64,000 nt of DNA from the NCBI GenBank assembly GCA_017165825.1, contig CM029387.1:2573001-2637000 (forward strand), given 5' to 3'. Each line of letters begins with the position of its first letter. Position 1 is the stretch's first letter. Positions 59,258 through 64,000 of the stretch are shown here, in pieces. Under the pieces are notes generated by a model. That model was not told the DNA's origin. It did not search any database and saw only the letters and a list, made by a program, of their open reading frames with translations. A program made the translations under genes and the position numbers. The stretch is from Hepsetus odoe (lineage: Eukaryota > Chordata > Actinopteri > Characiformes > Hepsetidae).

Positions 59258-59800
59258 ACATATGGTTGAAGAATTATGGATTATTTTAGAAGAATTCAAC
59301 TCCAAAGATTTCACCCGTTCCTCATCACCCAGGCTACCCAGCTGCTTGTCCAGTCTCTGGTTATCTCCAAACTAGACAACTGTAACTTTCTTCTGGCAGG
59401 GTACCTATGAAGGCAACAACAGGACTACAGTTGATTCGGATGCTGCTGTGAGACTCATTTTCAACCGTCCCAAGTTCTCCCCAATCACACCTCTGCTACG
59501 GGAACTGCAATGGCTCCCTGTGGCTGCTCGTATCGGGTTTAAATCTTTACGGTCTTACAGCCTCTTACGGGTTCCCCTCAGAACATCGAGCACTGCTTGC
59601 CTTGAACCTCCGTCTTCAAGAGAAGAGGAAGACCTGCATCAAGGTTCTTCTCCTGGCTCCTCAAGTGGTGGAATGAACTTCGTCTTGTGGTCAGAACTGC
59701 CCTTCTGTCTTCAAGCGTCATCTGAAGACATGTCTGTTCTCCTAGAGGTATTTCCGCCCCTATACCTTTCTACACTTTCTTCTAAAAACCTTCTGGCACT
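59258..59800 (+). mobile_element. L2-like LINE, C-terminal part of RT ORF, frameshifted
   Basis: Frames give QLLVQSLVISKLDNCNFLLA, then after a break DAAVRLIFNRPKFSPITPLL and RELQWLPVAARIGFKS. These are the diagnostic C-terminal blocks of L2-clade LINEs. Following sequence has remnants of the SFFLLAPQVVE-type end. Inactive. Confidence 0.8.
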
Positions 59801-59847
59801 TCCAATCTATCCAACGTCTGCAGCAATGAATTATTTTGCCTTGACCA

Positions 59848-60026
59848 ACAACGAAATTGATTCTCTGCTTTTCACCCACACACGCCATATCCCGCACCCG
59901 ATGAGCAGTCATGGGGACGATATCTTGCTCAAACGTACCTCAGGGCAACCTACTAGTCTGGGATTTGAACCCACGACCTTCTGATCCTGGGGACTTGTAC
60001 CTAAACAACAGACCACCGTTGCCCCT
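59848..60026 (-). mobile_element. SINE family A, tail truncated
   Basis: Reverse strand: GAAATTGATTCTCTGCTTTT (3' part), GGGGACGATATCTTGCTCAA, GGGATTTGAACCCACGACCT (B box), head CAGACCACCGTTGCCCC. It sits at the 3' side of the L2 fragment. Confidence 0.85.
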
Positions 60027-60365
60027 GGTTATGTCCGTTATTAATCCCTTCTAATTATCATATTAAGTCTAAATGGCGAGCCTAAAAGTTTTTCTGCTGG
60101 AAGCCTCAAACCGTCACGCTGCTCGGCGAGCGATGAAGGAAGTGACCTCTTTACTTCCATAAGCTCATTTAACGTTTCTTAACAGGAAAACAAACAGGAT
60201 TACAGCAGAAATGGGCAACAGCTTCACAGAAACCCTTTTAGGAAGTGACTTTTTGGTTGTCATGGTGGACTATGGCTGACATTTACAATAATGCAGCAAA
60301 ACCTTGTAAGAGTCTGATACGGGATGTGAAACTCCACAATATACCATTCACTCATACGTTTTACT

Positions 60366-60690
60366 TACTGTGCAAAAGTTTTGAGCACCTCTGTTCTTCA
60401 TTTTCTACTTCCAAAGCATTGAGTGCTTAAATGGGCGACTCCCAAGTCTCTGCTCCCTCTGTCCAGAACCGAGCATGGACGGGAAAAGTACCCGTGAAGT
60501 TCTCCTTCAACATCTCCTCACTAATGCTCTCAATGTTCTCACAGCAACAGCACAGTGGAAAAGACTCAAGCCTCACTGCTTCATATTTTGCTTCCAAAGA
60601 GACCTTCTTGTATTTATGCTGAGGAACGGTTCTCCAGTCCTTCCTGAAGGACACAATTTTTGTCTCTCATTTTCAGTACAACCCATGAAT
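60366..60690 (+). mobile_element. Tc1-like non-autonomous element fragment
   Basis: The left end CTGTGCAAAAGTTTTGAGCA matches the terminal pattern of the 21.4-kb element. Its right part, GGTTCTCCAGTCCTTCCTGA then AGGACACAA.. GTCTCTCATTTTCAGTAC, resembles the reverse complement of the 69-bp module. Confidence 0.55.
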
Positions 60691-60897
60691 CTAATGAGCA
60701 CTGAAATAGAAAATCACCTCCACGACCAGTATTCGCATCACTGATGAGGAAAACGAAATGAAAAAAGTTCATCTCCCTTCACTGATGAAACACCAGCGTG
60801 TTCTAAAATACGATTAAAGGTTTGTGTCCTGAGAACCAAAACGTTCTTGATCAGGTAAGAACATGTTTACTTGGCTGCAACAGCCTGAACGCTTCAG

Positions 60898-61050
60898 GGC
60901 AGCGGTGGCCTAGTGGTTCGAGAGTCGGCCCCGGAATCAGAGGGTTGAGGGTTCAAAACCCAGACCTGTAGGATGCCCTGAGGTACCCTTGAGCACGGTA
61001 CTGTCCCCAGCACTGCTCCCCAGGTGCTTTAAATAGCTGCCTTCTGCTGC
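60898..61050 (+). mobile_element. SINE family A, 3' truncated
   Basis: CAGGGCAGCGGTGGCCTAGT head, GGGTTCAAAACCCAGACC, TGAGGTACCCTTGAGCACGG, CACTGCTCCCCAGGTGCTTT. It is the last repeat before the kdm4a 3' UTR. Confidence 0.85.
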
Positions 61051-61479
61051 AGTGTGTTCAAAATCCAAGATGGCGGCATGGTATGATGCCACAGCTGCTC
61101 TGAGCCCAAGCTTTGGTCACTTTCATACGAGCTACTGCGACACTGCTGGTGTAATCGACCTAAATTCACTTCCACACTGTCTGCGGTTCTGTGGTATACA
61201 TGTTCTCCATTTTGCAATAGTTTAGCACTGGTTGTGGTCCGTCTGCACTTGTCAAATGTCGTCTCTATGAGGTGCTGGAGGAACCAGGGCGCTGGAGGAA
61301 CGTTGTTCCGTTTCCACTGTGTATTTGGTTGAAATGACAATAACGCTCGACTGCCAGTCTTGATTTCGTCTGCGAAAAAATTATCACCTTCTGCAGCTAC
61401 TCGGTTAAAATCGGTGTTGGAAAAAAAACAATAAACAACACGGGCATTTACGGGGAAACCTTACAGATTTGTACAAATT

Positions 61480-63646
61480 TGGGGAAAATATTTGCATCTT
61501 TATTAAAAGCCAAACTTCAGTTTCAGTTCAATTTCTAGAAATGTAAAAAGACCTTTGAACAATTTAAAACAGCCCCCCCTCTTTATTTTTTCATTTTTGA
61601 TTTTTTCTTTCCAAACATATTTGTTTTTAATCCACTTATTTACATGACGATGTTTATCCTGTTTCAAAATAAAAAGTTTACAAAACAACTGCGTCACCTG
61701 TACGGAAAAATAAAAGTCTTAATTAAAAGCAAAATTGCAGGCTGAGGTTTATTTTACAGAATTGAAAGTTGTTTTCGTATTAAAAAAATCAAGTCAACGA
61801 CAAACTTTCGCAAATGGTGGTGTGTGTTGCGAATGTTGTCGGCGCTACAGAGAGAGAAACAAACGATGCCAAAAAAAGGCTTTGGAGGATACGAAAAAGA
61901 AACCCTAAAACATCACAACACTGATTCAGCTAGAATTTTTCTTTTTTCTTACAAAAGGAAGAAAAGAGGAGATAAAATGAGCGAAAATTCAAAAGGACTT
62001 TTAATGAAGAAACGAAGCGAAACGTGGACGCACTTTTAAAACCAGGCACTTTCCCCGGGTCTCTAAAAAAAGGAATTGTGGGAAGACGCTTTTCCCTGCT
62101 CGGCTCATGAATGCACAACGAAAGGGGGATGAAAAGTAAGTGTATCCATTTTCTTTTCCTCCTGGTCGCCAAACTCCTTCCTATCTGTTCTCGTAAAAAG
62201 TGTAGAAAATGGAAGAAAAAGCAAAAGTATAATTCTTAACATATAAATACACGTTTTTACAAATCTAGAACTGAACTGCGGAAAGCGTAAGAGGTCAGAG
62301 ATGTAAATATTAACAGATATAAATTAAATTTCATTTCACCCAGAACGTTTGGCTGAATCCTACGGAGAATAAAAAGCTACGGCGTCCTAGAAAAAAACAA
62401 ACAAACAAACAAAAAAAAAACTCCTCTTATCAGTAGATTACAGTGAAAACTCAATACTAGCAAATATATTTCCTCCATGAGCTTCATGTATTGCAGAGCA
62501 CTTTGAAAAGATTTTAAAAAGTCAGCAGGAGAGCTGGCCCACACCCAAACACGCTGGCGTGTTTGAGCCGGACCGAAAGGGACGTTTCACCCCGACGGAA
62601 CATCGCTGATGTTGCTGCTGCCGGATGAAAAGTTCCCTTGTGTGTACAGATGTGCACAGCTGTAATTAAAACGTGTGAACATGCTTAACCACCACCTGAC
62701 AAACCCAGAAGCTTCCAGAGAGTCAGCTGTGTTCTGTGTGGAGGGGGGAGAACCAAACAAAAAAAAATATCCCCCCTTTTCGCAACATGTGGCCGTCCTG
62801 TTTTCTAGGTTCATGTTTCTTCGTGCCGTTTCCATCTGCGACCCGGCTGAGGACGTTGCGAGGACAGTTTTGAGGGACCAGGAGGGAAAAACTGCATCAG
62901 GGGAAAAGCAGACGGGGGCCTGAATTGATTCTAAAACTAAAGGACACGCCGAACGCTGAGCACCGACCTTACGAAAGAGCAAAGCAACAGCAAAGATGCG
63001 TCTCATTTCAAAATGAAACACAACGAAAAGGCTCCTCAGAGCAAAGAACTGCTCGCCGAAGGACAGGTTTCATCACCGGTTTAGGCAGCCATGTAAAATT
63101 CTGCGGGAAAAAACAAACAAACAAACAAACAAAAAAAAAAACTTTTTTGGAGAAGCATTTTAAAAATGGTCATTTGCCAAAGAAACACCCAAAGGGTTCT
63201 CTGGCCAACCAGAACTTCAGTGGCATCGATCCAAAGAACCTGTTCCTCAAAAACATGCACAAAGCACCAAAAAGAAATTCCCAAATTCTAAAAAATCGGT
63301 TCTCGGAGAACCTTTCTGAACGGATCTGTAAATGAGATGCCTCTGTCTAATTTCACTGCCATAGCCTGCATTTCACTGGCTAATCTAATTTAGAAAACGC
63401 TGAGGAACACCAGCACCTTTACTTTTAGCGCAACTTTGCGGTTTGTTTTTCTCTCACTGGTGCCTGACGACGTTCCTTTAGTTTTAGAACATCTAGGGAG
63501 ATCCCAATGTAGCGGACGTTTGTTTCAGAAATCTCACTGATGTGACTTTAATCCCGTCTTTAAAACCCTCCTGGTCCAGGCTGCTCCGCCGCCGACTGGT
63601 GGCTTCTGATTTGTGGGAAGGTTTGGTGTGAACATGGCCGTTTCCG
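61480..63646 (-). other. kdm4a: kdm4a 3' UTR (inferred extent)
   Basis: About 2.2 kb after the kdm4a stop codon has no further gene signature, no SINE or LINE match, and A/T-rich 3' UTR-like composition with short CAAA-type repeats (62398-62420, 63110-63140). Several AATAAA motifs occur on the minus strand, the most distal at 61499-61504. Just beyond it a SINE-rich stretch begins. The extent is inferred. Confidence 0.5.
61499..61504 (-). terminator. candidate kdm4a polyadenylation signal AATAAA
   Basis: This is the most distal canonical AATAAA on the minus strand before the repeat-rich intergenic DNA. Another copy lies at about 61585. Choice of site is inference. Confidence 0.35.
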
Positions 63647-63787
63647 TTACTCCATGATGGTTCTGTAGACGCTCGGTTCAATGTAGTCCTCCCTGTAGCG
63701 GGAGTTGATGACCCGCTGTCTTTTGGAGTCCTCTTTGACGTCCTTCTCTACGAAGACTCCTTTGAAGCGCATGTCGGACGCCACCGA
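63647..63787 (-). CDS. kdm4a: kdm4a last coding exon with stop codon
   Basis: The exon starts after acceptor cttatctag and encodes 46 residues plus TAA (63647-63649). The peptide includes SVASDMRFKGVFVEKDVKED, then RQRVINSRYREDYIEPSVYR and the terminal TIME. This is the characteristic KDM4A C-terminus, recalled to end YIEP..YRAIME in mammals. It is phase 0 with the preceding exon and separated from it by an 80-bp intron. Together the two exons give the last 77 residues of a protein usually about 1060 long. Confidence 0.92.
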   Translation of the reverse strand, partial: SVASDMRFKGVFVEKDVKEDSKRQRVINSRYREDYIEPSVYRTIME

Positions 63788-63867
63788 CTAGATAAGAAAG
63801 AGGTGATCCACTTCAGAAAGAAAGTTGCTTTGAGATGTTTATATTACCTGAAATATACCTCACTCAC

Positions 63868-63960
63868 CAGTCGTGCCTTGACACGTTTGGGCAGGTCCTC
63901 GTCCAGGCAGTAGACGTCCTCTCTCTTCGCAGTGAGCTGAGACTCGTCCTCAAACTCAAC
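63868..63960 (-). CDS. kdm4a: kdm4a penultimate coding exon (end of second Tudor domain), window-edge partial gene
   Basis: This 93-nt exon in phase 0 encodes 31 residues: VEFEDESQLTAKREDVYCLD then EDLPKRVKARL. KDM4A is a nuclear JmjC demethylase of H3K9me3/H3K36me3. Its C-terminal double Tudor domain reads H3K4me3 and H4K20me3 (family knowledge). The VEFEDGSQL..KRxDV and ELPKRVK..L pattern is the end of the second Tudor fold. The acceptor is ctgtttcag and the donor gtgagtg. Upstream exons (JmjN, JmjC, PHD, first Tudor) lie right of the window. KDM4B/C share this region, but the tail in the last exon and the st3gal3 neighbour favour KDM4A. Confidence 0.9.
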
Positions 63961-64000
63961 CTGAAACAGAAACACAAGCATGATTGACTGAAAACACAAA

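Larger units (their letters stand above)
47300..61480. other. kdm4a-st3gal3 intergenic region, repeat-rich
   Basis: This 14-kb stretch has no supported gene. Named elements are listed separately. 52950-53940, 54490-55380, 56330-57080 and 57710-58510 contain no recognised repeat family or coding homology. Confidence 0.65.

Noticed and set aside
59448..59984. 178-codon frame as a gene
   Set aside because: It is an L2-like LINE remnant running into a SINE.

Overview
The window is vertebrate nuclear DNA, almost certainly from a teleost fish. It has spliced genes with GT-AG introns, one CpG-rich promoter-like island in AT-leaning sequence, many tRNA-derived SINEs of types familiar from teleosts, RTE-, Rex3- and L2-like LINE fragments, Tc1-like elements and many micro- and minisatellites. 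The exact species cannot be read from the sequence.

Two real genes can be supported, both on the minus strand. (1) st3gal3 (beta-galactoside alpha-2,3-sialyltransferase 3) occupies the left half. Eight coding exons (30706 down to 7638) join with matching splice phases into 741 nt = 247 codons. They run from the start codon and type II membrane anchor to the end of the sialylmotif L region. The remaining C-terminal exons (sialylmotifs S, III and VS) were not found in 1-7637 and should lie beyond the left edge. A non-coding 5' exon is expected near the CpG island at about 46.6-47.3 kb. (2) The last two coding exons of kdm4a (JmjC histone lysine demethylase; end of the second Tudor domain plus C-terminal tail) lie at 63647-63960, followed by a long 3' UTR reaching about 61.48 kb. 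The tandem order kdm4a then st3gal3 matches the human 1p34 arrangement, as I recall it.

Layout, left to right: 1-7637 is an st3gal3 intron with SINEs, a LINE fragment and a 42-bp-armed hairpin. 7638-9171 holds exons 8, 7 and 6. Long introns follow, with exon 5 (14.7 kb), 4 (20.6 kb), 3 (23.6 kb), 2 (25.1 kb) and 1 (30.6 kb). 30.75-46.6 kb is a presumed 5' UTR intron with a 33-copy 29-bp minisatellite (39.37-40.33 kb). 46.6-47.3 kb is the CpG island. 47.3-61.5 kb is intergenic: an RTE LINE copy, a 21-bp minisatellite family at two places, a GATA/GACA array, a triple SINE array, Rex3- and L2-like fragments and a 69-bp tandem module. 61.5-64 kb is the kdm4a 3' end.

Most long open frames here are repeats or chance, and I saw no novel protein system. 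The most interesting signals are a cluster of upstream AUGs at the st3gal3 start, including a 117-codon out-of-frame reading frame that stays open across five exons; a SINE ending exactly at an st3gal3 splice donor; the intronic hairpin; and several uncatalogued-looking tandem and dispersed repeat families.
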